Shown: positions 48,413 through 55,894 of the stretch, piece after piece
How the letters are laid out: the number at the start of each line of letters is the position of its first letter
Position numbering within the stretch: the stretch's first letter is position 1
Source: an uncultured Algibacter sp.
GTDB lineage: Bacteria; Bacteroidota; Bacteroidia; Flavobacteriales; Flavobacteriaceae
Assembly (NCBI GenBank): GCA_947502405.1
Contig: CANMZT010000002.1
Span: 306,065 to 370,064 of the forward strand
Length of the DNA: 64,000 nt
Direction of reading: 5' to 3'
Notes under the pieces: generated by a model
Database searches by the model: none
What the model saw: only the letters and a program-made list of their open reading frames with translations
What the model was told of the DNA's origin: nothing
Translations under genes and position numbers: made by a program

Positions 48413-48444
48413 CGGAACATTGTAAACAATTTATACAAAATACC

Positions 48445-50061
48445 ATGAAAAAGTTAATACTACTTTTAGTCTCTTTAACCCTTTTTATATCATCTTGCAG
48501 CAAGGAAAAAGACACAGATAATACAGAAATAACGAATATTGAATTTAGTTCTCAAGATGAAATTAACTCCTTTAATTTTACTAAAAACAATCAAATAACG
48601 ACAATTAATATTTCTGGATCTGACATAACCGATTTATCAGCTTTAAATTCATTAAACTCCTTAGACAAGCTAATAATTGATAAAAACCCTAAATTAATTA
48701 ATTTAAATGGTTTAGAAAATTTATTGAGTATTACTGGAAGTCTTCAAATTACAAATAATCGTTCTCTCGGAAATTTTAAAGCAATTAAAAATCTGAATTT
48801 TAATAATTTAAGTGATGAAAAATTTATAATTGAGGGTAATTTATTCAATCCCAAAAAGGCCAGTTTAAACGCAAAATACAGATTAGGAGAAAAAACTTAT
48901 ACTCCAGTAGACATTTGTATAAATACACAGAGTGAATTTGATAACTTTATTAGAGAAAAATACACAGAAGTAAATGGTAATTTATGTATTACTTCTTCTG
49001 TAATTACAAGCCTAATTGGCTTAGAATCTTTAAATACTATTGAAGGTGAGTTAACAATATCCGATACTAATTTGAAAAGTTTAAAAGGTCTTGAAAACCT
49101 GACATCGGTTAATGGAATTAGAATACAGAACAACAACCAACTAATAAATATTGATGGTTTAGACAATGTGAAAAGTATCGGATCAGAAGATGTATTTGCA
49201 GGCTTTTCTTTTTACAAAAACAACAATTTATTAACCTTAGAGGGCCTGGACAAACTTAGCTACCTAAGCGGTACCATAACAATTATTGAAAATAAAAAGT
49301 TATCGTACATAAATTGCTTCAATAATATAACAACATTAGGTATAAGCTATTATTATTTAATAAACCCAATAAATCTTACTTCTAAGTTGCATATTGAATC
49401 TAACCCTAACTTGTTAAGCTTTGAAACGAGTTTTGATAGCCTTCAAGAAATTTTTGGAAATCTATTTATAGAAAACAATCAATCTTTAAAAAGTTTAAAA
49501 GGTTTGGAATCATTAGAAAGAGTACTTGAAAACATAAATATTAAAGCAAATAACTCTTTAACAAATATGATTGGATTGAACAATCTATATAATGCAGGCA
49601 GAAATACCTATATTGAAAACAATCAAAATCTTAAAAATTTAAACGGCTTAGAAAACGCAAACTTTAGCCAATTTTATATAATAAACAACCCTTCATTAGA
49701 AACTTTAACTACTTTTAAATTTAAAAACATGAGTCGGTTAGAAATTAGAAATAATGCTTCATTAATAAATTTAAAAGGTCTAGAACAATTAGAGGAAATA
49801 ATTTTAGGGGCTGGAATTATAATAAAAGGTAATATAGGGCTAATTAGTCTAGATGGTTTAGAAGGACTAAATAGGTCTAGTTTATTTGCTGTTAGAGATA
49901 ATATTAATTTAACAGATTACTGTGCATTAAATGAAACTTTTAAAAAGTCAGCTCAATTTATTGACAACTTAGACCCAGCTTTTAATAACGGTACAATATC
50001 TGGAAATGCATACAACCCAACTTATCGTGAGTTAATAATATTAGGTAAATGCAAATTATAA
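48445..50061 (+). CDS. Leucine-rich-repeat lipoprotein
   Basis: A 538-residue surface or periplasmic lipoprotein. I choose ATG 48445 (MKKLILLLVSLTLFISSC); a longer frame would add 25 residues before the signal. After the Cys come some ten receptor-L/LRR-type units of the pattern L-x-x-L-x-G-L-E-x-L-x-x-I-x-G, e.g. LINLNGLENLLSITG, SLKGLENLTSVNG and SLKSLKGLESLERV. The C-terminal cap reads NLTDYCALNETF ... NAYNPTYRELIILGKC, a form often seen in Bacteroidota LRR proteins. Such proteins usually mediate binding; the ligand is unknown. Confidence 0.82.
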   Translation: MKKLILLLVSLTLFISSCSKEKDTDNTEITNIEFSSQDEINSFNFTKNNQITTINISGSDITDLSALNSLNSLDKLIIDKNPKLINLNGLENLLSITGSLQITNNRSLGNFKAIKNLNFNNLSDEKFIIEGNLFNPKKASLNAKYRLGEKTYTPVDICINTQSEFDNFIREKYTEVNGNLCITSSVITSLIGLESLNTIEGELTISDTNLKSLKGLENLTSVNGIRIQNNNQLINIDGLDNVKSIGSEDVFAGFSFYKNNNLLTLEGLDKLSYLSGTITIIENKKLSYINCFNNITTLGISYYYLINPINLTSKLHIESNPNLLSFETSFDSLQEIFGNLFIENNQSLKSLKGLESLERVLENINIKANNSLTNMIGLNNLYNAGRNTYIENNQNLKNLNGLENANFSQFYIINNPSLETLTTFKFKNMSRLEIRNNASLINLKGLEQLEEIILGAGIIIKGNIGLISLDGLEGLNRSSLFAVRDNINLTDYCALNETFKKSAQFIDNLDPAFNNGTISGNAYNPTYRELIILGKCKL

Positions 50062-50436
50062 ATAAACCTTTAAGAACCAAAGTTTTAATCAAATAATCAA
50101 ATTCTTTGTACATTGAATTGTCATTCCAAATAAGGCACGGCAGAGTATATAATCAAGAGTATTTTAGCAAAAGTGAGTTAGCTAATTGACTTAATAAGAT
50201 AAGTCAAAAACCTACAAGCTAAAATTCATTGTATACATGCTAAACTTTAAAAAACTAAAACAGAATTTTGGAAGAGAGATTTAGTTCAATAAAACAATGT
50301 CTCATCTACCAAAGTAGGTAATAACCATATTTTTCAGATAAATTCTTCTTGCACTTTATTAAATATATTAATTAGAATGTGAAAAAACTGTTTACAACAC
50401 CGCATAAATTTTATTGCTAGCTAATAGTTTACTTGC

Positions 50437-50456
50437 GAAAGTCCTCGCGGACTTTC
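50437..50456. repeat. Perfect inverted repeat
   Basis: GAAAGTCC (50437-50444), loop TCGC, GGACTTTC (50449-50456). It is GC-richer than its surroundings and is not followed by a T run in either direction, so it is unlikely to be a plain terminator. It belongs to the noncoding module at 50395-50535. Confidence 0.6.
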
Positions 50457-50585
50457 TAATCAGTAATAATTTGCTTACTTTTAGCTTGACAAAACCGCAA
50501 CAAAGCTTATACAGAAACGTTAAACGAACCTCACCAAAACACAAACCAATTCTATTTTAAAAAACCTGTGTTAGCAAACCAACCC

Positions 50586-50698
50586 GCGTTAGGGATTGAA
50601 GAGGAAAGCCCACAGCCTGATCTCGACCCCGATAGCTATCGGGGTCGGTAGAAGAGCGAGGACTTGTAACGGAAAGCCCGACCCTTGTAGTAACGCCC
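50586..50698 (+). repeat. Dispersed element with GCGTTA/TAACGC ends, copy 3
   Basis: 113 bp. It begins GCGTTAGGGATTGAAGAGG and ends GGAAAGCCCGACCC then TTGTAGTAACGCCC, one base different from the other copies. Its interior carries a perfect 24-nt palindrome (50624-50647) around GATAGCTATC, a second class of dispersed repeat nested in the first. It ends 25 nt before the sdpR -33 box. Confidence 0.78.
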
Positions 50699-50723
50699 AC
50701 ATAACAATTATTTAAATAAAACA

Positions 50724-50764
50724 TTTGCAAAATTGAAATAGTATTTAGATATTTGTCTAAATAC
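50724..50764 (+). promoter_or_regulatory. sdpR promoter with overlapping operator palindrome
   Basis: TTTG (50724-50727), 20-nt spacer, GATATTTG (50748-50755). A perfect inverted repeat GTATTTAGA (50741-50749) / TCTAAATAC (50756-50764), 6-nt centre, encloses the -7 box. This is where an autorepressor of the SdpR/ArsR type would bind to block RNA polymerase. Confidence 0.62.
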
Positions 50765-50771
50765 CTAATTG

Positions 50772-51026
50772 ATGAACTATCTATTTAAGGCATTGAATGA
50801 TGAAACAAGGCGACAGATTTTGGAACTATTGAAGGATAAAGACATGACTGCGGGTGATATTGCTGATGCCTTTAATATTTCGAAACCTAGTATCTCGCAT
50901 CATTTGGATATTTTGAAACGTGCTGATTTGGTTACGAGTGAAAAGAACGGACAATTTATAACATACTCAATAAACACAACGATTCTGGAAGATGTATTGC
51001 AATGGATTATAACTTTAAAAAAATAA
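50772..51026 (+). CDS. sdpR: SdpR-like ArsR-family winged-helix repressor
   Basis: Small winged-helix regulator, 84 residues from ATG 50772 (MNYLFKALNDETRRQILELL); a TTG three bases upstream is less likely. The recognition helix region is DIADAFNISKPSISHHLDILKRADLV and the wing is SEKNGQFITYSINTT. No metal-binding Cys pair is present, so it is not a metal sensor. It matches the SdpR autorepressor group, which in Bacillus controls sdpRI. It is one base upstream of the sdpI gene and has a palindrome over its promoter. Confidence 0.88.
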   Translation: MNYLFKALNDETRRQILELLKDKDMTAGDIADAFNISKPSISHHLDILKRADLVTSEKNGQFITYSINTTILEDVLQWIITLKK

Positions 51027-51027
51027 A

Positions 51028-51672
51028 ATGATGAATTTAAAAAGAGAATTACCATTGATAATTATAGTATTAATTCCTTTTATTTATTTGGGTTATATCT
51101 GGAGCGCGCTACCAGAAACAGTACCTACACACTGGAATTATAAGGGTGAAATTGATGATTGGGGTAGTAAAAATTCGTTGATATTAATTACTTTTTTACT
51201 ATCGGCTGTTACTTATATTTTGTTTACAATTATTCCATTAATAGACCCAAAAAAGCGCATACAAACCATGGGTAATAAATACCATAACTAAAAGTTTTTA
51301 ATGGTGTTGTTTATGTCTGCACTAGCAGTGTTTATAATTTATAGCGTTAAAGAACAGTCTATAACCAACCCATCGTTAATTATTTTTGCCATAGGTGTTT
51401 TATTTATGCTTTTAGGAAATTATATGAAAACTATAAAGGCTAATTATTTTATTGGAATAAGAACGCCATGGACTTTAGAAAATGAAAGTGTTTGGAAAAG
51501 CACACACAAATTGGCTGGAAAACTTTGGTTTATTGGTGGTTTAGCTATTGTAATATGTAGTCTTACGGCTAATAAAAAGTTTAATAGTATATTTTTTATA
51601 AGTGTTACGCTATTAATTACTTTAATCCCTTTTGTGTACTCGTATTTAGAGTATAAAAAACTGAATAAATAA
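51028..51672 (+). pseudogene. sdpI: SdpI-family membrane protein interrupted by an in-frame TAA
   Basis: Two open segments in the same frame make one SdpI-like protein of about 214 codons, split by a single TAA at 51289-51291. The first 87 residues hold the DUF1648-type start (LPLIIIVLIPFIYLGYIWSALPETVPTHWN, then GEIDDWGSK). The reading frame resumes K-F-L-M-V-L-F-M and contains SdpI spans with NYFIGIRTPWTLENESVWKSTH. In relatives a Leu codon is expected near the stop, so a TTA to TAA change would explain it. SdpI confers immunity to the SdpC toxin in Bacillus. A sequencing error is the main alternative; an ATG at 51301 could permit reinitiation. Confidence 0.8.
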
Positions 51673-51761
51673 TTATGAAGTTGAATTATTGGTCTTCTTA
51701 TTTATTTAAAGGTTTTGTGAAATACTGAAATATAATTCACTAATAAACACTTTTTAAAATG

Positions 51762-51786
51762 AAAAAAACTGCTTAATCATTAAGCA
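51762..51786 (-). terminator. Intrinsic terminator overlapping the obgE stop codon
   Basis: TGCTTAAT (51770-51777) pairs with ATTAAGCA (51779-51786); on the minus strand it is followed by GTTTTTTT. The obgE stop codon lies within the stem. Confidence 0.6.
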
Positions 51787-52771
51787 TTTTCCAGAGCATA
51801 TCTTTTAACTCTGTAATTCCTTTTTGAGCGACTGAGGATATAAATATATACGGAATAGGAAGTTCGTTGTCTAGTTCTGTTTTTAATTCTGCCTTAAGTT
51901 CTTCATCTAGCATATCACTTTTTGAAATGGCAATGATACGCTCCTTATCAAGCATTTCAGGATTATACCGCCTAAGTTCATCTAACAAAATGTCATATTG
52001 TTTTTTAATATCCTTGGCATCAGCTGGGATTAAAAAAAGTAGAATGGAATTGCGCTCTATATGACGCAAAAAGTAATGCCCAAGCCCCTTTCCTTCTGCT
52101 GCTCCCTCAATAATTCCAGGGATATCTGCCATAACAAAGGTTTGAAAATCTCTGTATTTTACGATACCTAAATTGGGTTTTAGTGTGGTAAATTCGTAAT
52201 CTGCAATTTTAGGTTTTGCCGATGTTACAACTGATAAAAGTGTTGATTTACCTGCGTTGGGAAACCCTACCAAGCCAACATCTGCGAGCACTTTAAGCTC
52301 CATGGTAACATACTTTTCCTCAAGTGGCATACCAGGTTGTGCATAGCGTGGGGTTTGATTTGTAGAACTTTTAAAATGCCAATTTCCTAAACCGCCCTTA
52401 CCTCCTTCTGCTAAGATTCTTTCCTCGCCCTCTTCAGTAATTTCAAAAAGAATGTTATTGGTTTCAGTCTCCCTTATAACTGTACCTAAAGGCACATCAA
52501 CATACACATCTTCACCATCAGCACCAGTGCTTCTACTTTTGCTACCATGCTCTCCATGACCTGCTCTGATGTGTTTTTTGAATTTTAGATGTAGCAGTGT
52601 CCAAAGATTGGACTTTCCACGAACAATAATATGACCTCCACGACCACCATCTCCACCATCAGGACCGCCTTTTTCTATATATTTTTCACGATGCAAATGT
52701 GCAGATCCTTGTCCGCCCTTTCCAGAGCTAACATACATCTTTACATAATCTACAAAATTCCCTTCAGTCAT
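51773..52771 (-). CDS. obgE: GTPase ObgE/CgtA
   Basis: Conserved GTPase involved in 50S subunit maturation and stress control. The 332 residues have the glycine-rich Obg fold (residues 1-158: [32 protein letters not shown]), then the G domain with GFPNAGKST at 169-177, [25 protein letters not shown] as G3 and switch II, and ISKSD for base recognition. It lacks the C-terminal OCT domain, as do most Bacteroidota forms. The hpt-adk gene lies upstream and may be co-transcribed. Confidence 0.96.
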   Translation of the reverse strand: MTEGNFVDYVKMYVSSGKGGQGSAHLHREKYIEKGGPDGGDGGRGGHIIVRGKSNLWTLLHLKFKKHIRAGHGEHGSKSRSTGADGEDVYVDVPLGTVIRETETNNILFEITEEGEERILAEGGKGGLGNWHFKSSTNQTPRYAQPGMPLEEKYVTMELKVLADVGLVGFPNAGKSTLLSVVTSAKPKIADYEFTTLKPNLGIVKYRDFQTFVMADIPGIIEGAAEGKGLGHYFLRHIERNSILLFLIPADAKDIKKQYDILLDELRRYNPEMLDKERIIAISKSDMLDEELKAELKTELDNELPIPYIFISSVAQKGITELKDMLWKMLND

Positions 52772-52849
52772 CTCTTTTGTTTATTTGTTTTTTGTGGGTT
52801 TGTTTAGTCGTGTTTAACTTCTAAACAACTAAACGAATAAACTTAACTC

Positions 52850-53959
52850 CTATAATTTGTCAATTACGCCACTTAGGCGCTCGGTAATATCTTCGATACT
52901 CCCAACACCATCAACGCCATGATACTTATCTTGTGCCGTGTAGTAATCTTTTAAAATAGCAGTTTCATCATAATACACTTTAATTCTATTTCTGATTACA
53001 GCCTCGTCAGCATCATCTTTACGACCACTTGTTTTTCCTCTTTCTAGTAAACGCTTTACTAAAACCTCATCATCAACCTCTAAAGCAATCATAGCATTAA
53101 TTTGAGAATCTTTGCTATCCATTAACTGATCTAAAGCTTCAGCCTGTGCATTAGTTCTTGGAAATCCATCAAAAATAAATCCGTTAGCATCAGCATTTTT
53201 TTCAACCTCTGCCTTTAACATGTCTATAGTTACTTGGTCTGGAACCAAACCGCCTTTTTCAATGTATGATTTCGCTAACATTCCTAAAGCTGTATCATTT
53301 TTCATGTTATATCGAAAAACATCTCCTGTAGAAATATGGACTAGGTTATACTTCTCCTTTAAAAATTCTGCTTGCGTTCCTTTTCCAGCTCCCGGAGGGC
53401 CAAATAGCACTAAGTTTGTCATGTGTTGTGTTTCTTTTATTTGATAGACTTCTGGTAAATTTCGTCCCAAACCATCATAGTCTAAGCCATAGCCAACTAT
53501 AAATTTATTTGGAATTTCTATACCAACATAATGTAATTTAAAATCTTTTTTATAGGCTTCAGGCTTGTAAAAAAGTGTCGCGATTTTTAACGATTTTACA
53601 TTTTCGTTTTTAAAAATTCTATGAACTTCATGAAGCGTATTCCCTGTATCAATAATATCTTCTAAAATTATAACTGTTCTGCCTGTTAAATCTTGTGTTA
53701 AACCAATTAGTCTTTGAATATCTTCAGTAGACTTTACACCTTCATAAGATGCAAGTTTTATAAAAGTAACCTCGCATGTTTTTGGGTACTTCTTTACAAA
53801 ATCGCTGGTTAGCATGAACGATCCGTTTAAAATACCAACAAAAACTGGGATTTCATCACCTACATCTTCAGCTATTTCATCAGCTAATCGCTGTAAAGCA
53901 GCATCAATTTCTTTAGCAGAAACGAAGGGTTTAAAGTATTTGTCGTGTAGCTTTATCAC
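52850..53959 (-). CDS. adk: Fused hypoxanthine phosphoribosyltransferase-adenylate kinase
   Basis: Bifunctional purine enzyme of 369 residues. Residues 1-178 are an HPRT domain (IKLHDKYFKPFVSAKEI, PRPP motif VIILEDIIDTGNT at about 97-109), which converts hypoxanthine or guanine plus PRPP to IMP or GMP. From residue 180 a complete adenylate kinase begins (MTNLVLFGPPGAGKGTQ, P-loop at 187-194; GFPRTNAQAEALD; the Arg-rich lid GRKDDADEAVIRNR). No stop or frameshift separates them. GTG at 53957-53959 is the likely start; TTG 53983 falls inside the -7 box. This explains the missing adk in the ribosomal cluster. Known in some flavobacteria; the fused product's activities are inferred. Confidence 0.93.
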   Translation of the reverse strand: MIKLHDKYFKPFVSAKEIDAALQRLADEIAEDVGDEIPVFVGILNGSFMLTSDFVKKYPKTCEVTFIKLASYEGVKSTEDIQRLIGLTQDLTGRTVIILEDIIDTGNTLHEVHRIFKNENVKSLKIATLFYKPEAYKKDFKLHYVGIEIPNKFIVGYGLDYDGLGRNLPEVYQIKETQHMTNLVLFGPPGAGKGTQAEFLKEKYNLVHISTGDVFRYNMKNDTALGMLAKSYIEKGGLVPDQVTIDMLKAEVEKNADANGFIFDGFPRTNAQAEALDQLMDSKDSQINAMIALEVDDEVLVKRLLERGKTSGRKDDADEAVIRNRIKVYYDETAILKDYYTAQDKYHGVDGVGSIEDITERLSGVIDKL

Positions 53960-53980
53960 GGGTGTTATATTTTGAATGCG

Positions 53981-53988
53981 CAAAGATA
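53981..53988 (-). promoter_or_regulatory. -7 box of the hpt-adk gene
   Basis: TATCTTTG on the minus strand fits TAnnTTTG and lies 21 nt before the GTG start. No TTG is found at the -33 distance; that region instead overlaps the 22-nt palindrome at 54002-54023. Confidence 0.42.
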
Positions 53989-54001
53989 ATCAATAGATTA
54001 A

Positions 54002-54023
54002 CGTCCCGATAGCTATCGGGACG
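54002..54023. repeat. Perfect 22-nt palindrome around GATAGCTATC
   Basis: CGTCCC-GATAGCTATC-GGGACG, a loop-free perfect palindrome followed by T6. The same core with different, compensating flanks (CGACCCC/GGGGTCG) occurs at 50624-50647. It lies between the divergent hpt-adk and purK genes. Confidence 0.75.
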
Positions 54024-54066
54024 ATTTTTTGATTTAGGATTTCAATAGTAATTTAAGATTTAAATG

Positions 54067-54074
54067 TATTTTTG
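54067..54074 (+). promoter_or_regulatory. Possible -7 box of purK
   Basis: TATTTTTG matches TAnnTTTG and lies 34 nt before the purK ATG, but no TTG occurs at the proper -33 distance. Confidence 0.33.
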
Positions 54075-54108
54075 CTTAACATTATTTTGATTTCGAAAAA
54101 ACGTTTAG

Positions 54109-55263
54109 ATGAATTATTTCTCTTCAAATTTCAAACTTGGTATTCTTGGTGGCGGTCAATTAGGTAAAATGTTATTGTATAACACTAGAAAATTTGATAT
54201 CCAAACTATAGTTTTGGATGGCAGTGAAGAAGCGCCGTGTAAAATAGCTTGTGATGAATTTCATTTAGGTAATTTGATGGATTATGATGCCGTTTATAAC
54301 TTTGGAAAACATGTTGATGTATTAACTATTGAAATTGAAAATGTAAATGTTGATGCCTTAGAAACTCTAGAAAAAGAAGGGATTAACGTGTATCCTGCAT
54401 CTAAAACATTAAGAACCATACAAAATAAAGCTAAACAGAAACTTTTTTATAGAGACAACAATATACCAACATCTAGTTTTAATCGATTTGCTTATTTATC
54501 TGAAATTGAAGATGCTATAGCCAATGGAGGCTTAGAACTTCCTTTTGTTTGGAAAGCGGCTCAATTTGGTTATGATGGTAATGGAGTTAAAGTAGTTAGA
54601 AAACTTTCAGATTTAGAAGGCTTACCTGGAGGTGAATGTATTGCTGAAGATTTAATTCCTTTTAAAAATGAATTGGCAGTTATTGTTGCGCGTAGCCCTT
54701 CTGGTGAAACTAAAACTTATCCCGTTGTTGAAATGGAATTTCATCCTGAAGCAAATCAGGTTGAATATGTAATTTGTCCAGCAAGAATTCCTGAAGCTAT
54801 CGCAAAAAAAGCAGAGGACGTGGCGCTAAAAACTTCAGAAGCATTTAATCATGTAGGATTATTAGCTGTTGAAATGTTTCAAACGCAAGATGATGATATT
54901 TTAGTAAACGAAGTTGCCCCAAGACCACACAATTCGGGTCATCAAACTATTGAAGCGAGTTATACGTCGCAGTTTGAACAACATATTAGAGCCATTTTAG
55001 ATTTGCCCTTAGGAAGAACTTCCAGTAAAGTTGGAGGCGTAATGGTTAATCTAGTAGGCGCTGAAGGACATGCTGGAAATGTAGTTTATAAAAACATTGA
55101 AAACATTATGAATATGGATGGTGTAACCCCTCATATTTATGGTAAAAAGCAAACACGACCATTCAGAAAAATGGGTCATGTTACTATTGTAAATGAAGAT
55201 TTAAACGAAGCAAGACGTATTGCTGAAGCAGTTAAAAAAAGTATAAAAGTTATAAGTGAATAA
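54109..55263 (+). CDS. purK: 5-(Carboxyamino)imidazole ribonucleotide synthase
   Basis: ATP-grasp enzyme of de novo purine synthesis that turns AIR, bicarbonate and ATP into N5-CAIR. The 384 residues begin with KLGILGGGQLGKMLLYNTRKF, and the ATP-grasp core includes NIPTSSFNRFAYLSEIEDAI, LPFVWKAAQFGYDGNGVKVV and EVAPRPHNSGHQTIEASYTSQFEQH. The C-terminal clamp has VGGVMVNLVGAEGHAGNVV. It is followed three bases later by purE, whose product is the next enzyme. Confidence 0.96.
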   Translation: MNYFSSNFKLGILGGGQLGKMLLYNTRKFDIQTIVLDGSEEAPCKIACDEFHLGNLMDYDAVYNFGKHVDVLTIEIENVNVDALETLEKEGINVYPASKTLRTIQNKAKQKLFYRDNNIPTSSFNRFAYLSEIEDAIANGGLELPFVWKAAQFGYDGNGVKVVRKLSDLEGLPGGECIAEDLIPFKNELAVIVARSPSGETKTYPVVEMEFHPEANQVEYVICPARIPEAIAKKAEDVALKTSEAFNHVGLLAVEMFQTQDDDILVNEVAPRPHNSGHQTIEASYTSQFEQHIRAILDLPLGRTSSKVGGVMVNLVGAEGHAGNVVYKNIENIMNMDGVTPHIYGKKQTRPFRKMGHVTIVNEDLNEARRIAEAVKKSIKVISE

Positions 55264-55266
55264 ATT

Positions 55267-55749
55267 ATGGGCAAAGTAGGAGTAATTATGGGAAGCAAAA
55301 GCGATCTTCCTGTTATGCAAGATGCCATAGACATCTTAAAAGGTTTTGATATTGAAGTTGAAGTTGATATCGTATCAGCCCACCGCACACCAGAAAAATT
55401 ATTTGATTATGGAAAAAATGCACACACCAGGGGTTTTGCTGTAGTAGTAGCAGGTGCTGGAGGCGCAGCACATTTACCTGGGATGATAGCATCTTTATCT
55501 CCACTTCCCGTTATAGGTGTTCCTGTAAAAAGTAGCAACTCAATTGATGGTTGGGATTCTGTTTTATCTATTCTTCAAATGCCGGGTGGTGTACCTGTTG
55601 CTACGGTTGCATTAAACGGCGCTAAAAATGCTGGAATTCTTGCTGCACAAATTATTGGATCTAGCGATAAATGTGTTCTTGATAAAATAGTTGCTTACAA
55701 AGAAGGGCTCAAAATAAAAGTAAACGAATCTGCTAAAGATTTAAAATAA
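55267..55749 (+). CDS. purE: N5-CAIR mutase
   Basis: Class I PurE, which moves the carboxylate of N5-CAIR to give CAIR. The 160 residues show GVIMGSKSDLPVMQDAIDIL, the catalytic-loop SAHRTPEKLFDYGK and AGAGGAAHLPGMIASLSPLPVIGVPV, then DGWDSVLSILQMPGGVPVATVA. The octamer-forming length is normal. Encoded directly after purK in one transcription unit that ends in a terminator. Confidence 0.97.
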   Translation: MGKVGVIMGSKSDLPVMQDAIDILKGFDIEVEVDIVSAHRTPEKLFDYGKNAHTRGFAVVVAGAGGAAHLPGMIASLSPLPVIGVPVKSSNSIDGWDSVLSILQMPGGVPVATVALNGAKNAGILAAQIIGSSDKCVLDKIVAYKEGLKIKVNESAKDLK

Positions 55750-55751
55750 AA

Positions 55752-55777
55752 AAAGCCCCGAATTTCTTCAGGGCTTT
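55752..55777. terminator. Terminator-like hairpin after purE
   Basis: AAAGCCC (55752-55758) pairs with GGGCTTT (55771-55777) with an inner GAA/TTC stem across a C-A mismatch. The A run before it and T's after it are short on the plus strand, so termination there may be moderate. Confidence 0.65.
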
Positions 55778-55894
55778 CAGCTATTAACAAATAATTCTCA
55801 TGAGTTAGTCACTCTGCGTATTATTGGATGCAAAACTAAAAAAAAATACTATGCATACATAGTAAAAATATTTTTTAACACATTCTTTGAAGAT

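Larger units (their letters stand above)
50062..50771. other. Noncoding gap rich in repeats
   Basis: No frame in this 710-bp stretch looks coding. It is AT-rich up to about 50390. From about 50395 to 50535 there is a module with a perfect inverted repeat and short words (CAAAACCGCAACAA, TTATACAGAAACGTTAAACG) of the kind often seen in flavobacterial intergenic cassettes. Copy 3 of the GCGTTA element (50586-50698) and the sdpR promoter/operator complete it. Confidence 0.6.

Noticed and set aside
48370..48444. Upstream start for the LRR lipoprotein
   Set aside because: The extra 25 residues are encoded by the hairpin leader and would bury the lipoprotein signal.
54002..54023. PurR-type operator for the purine genes
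   Set aside because: The same palindrome core occurs at 50624 away from purine genes, so it is better explained as a dispersed repeat.
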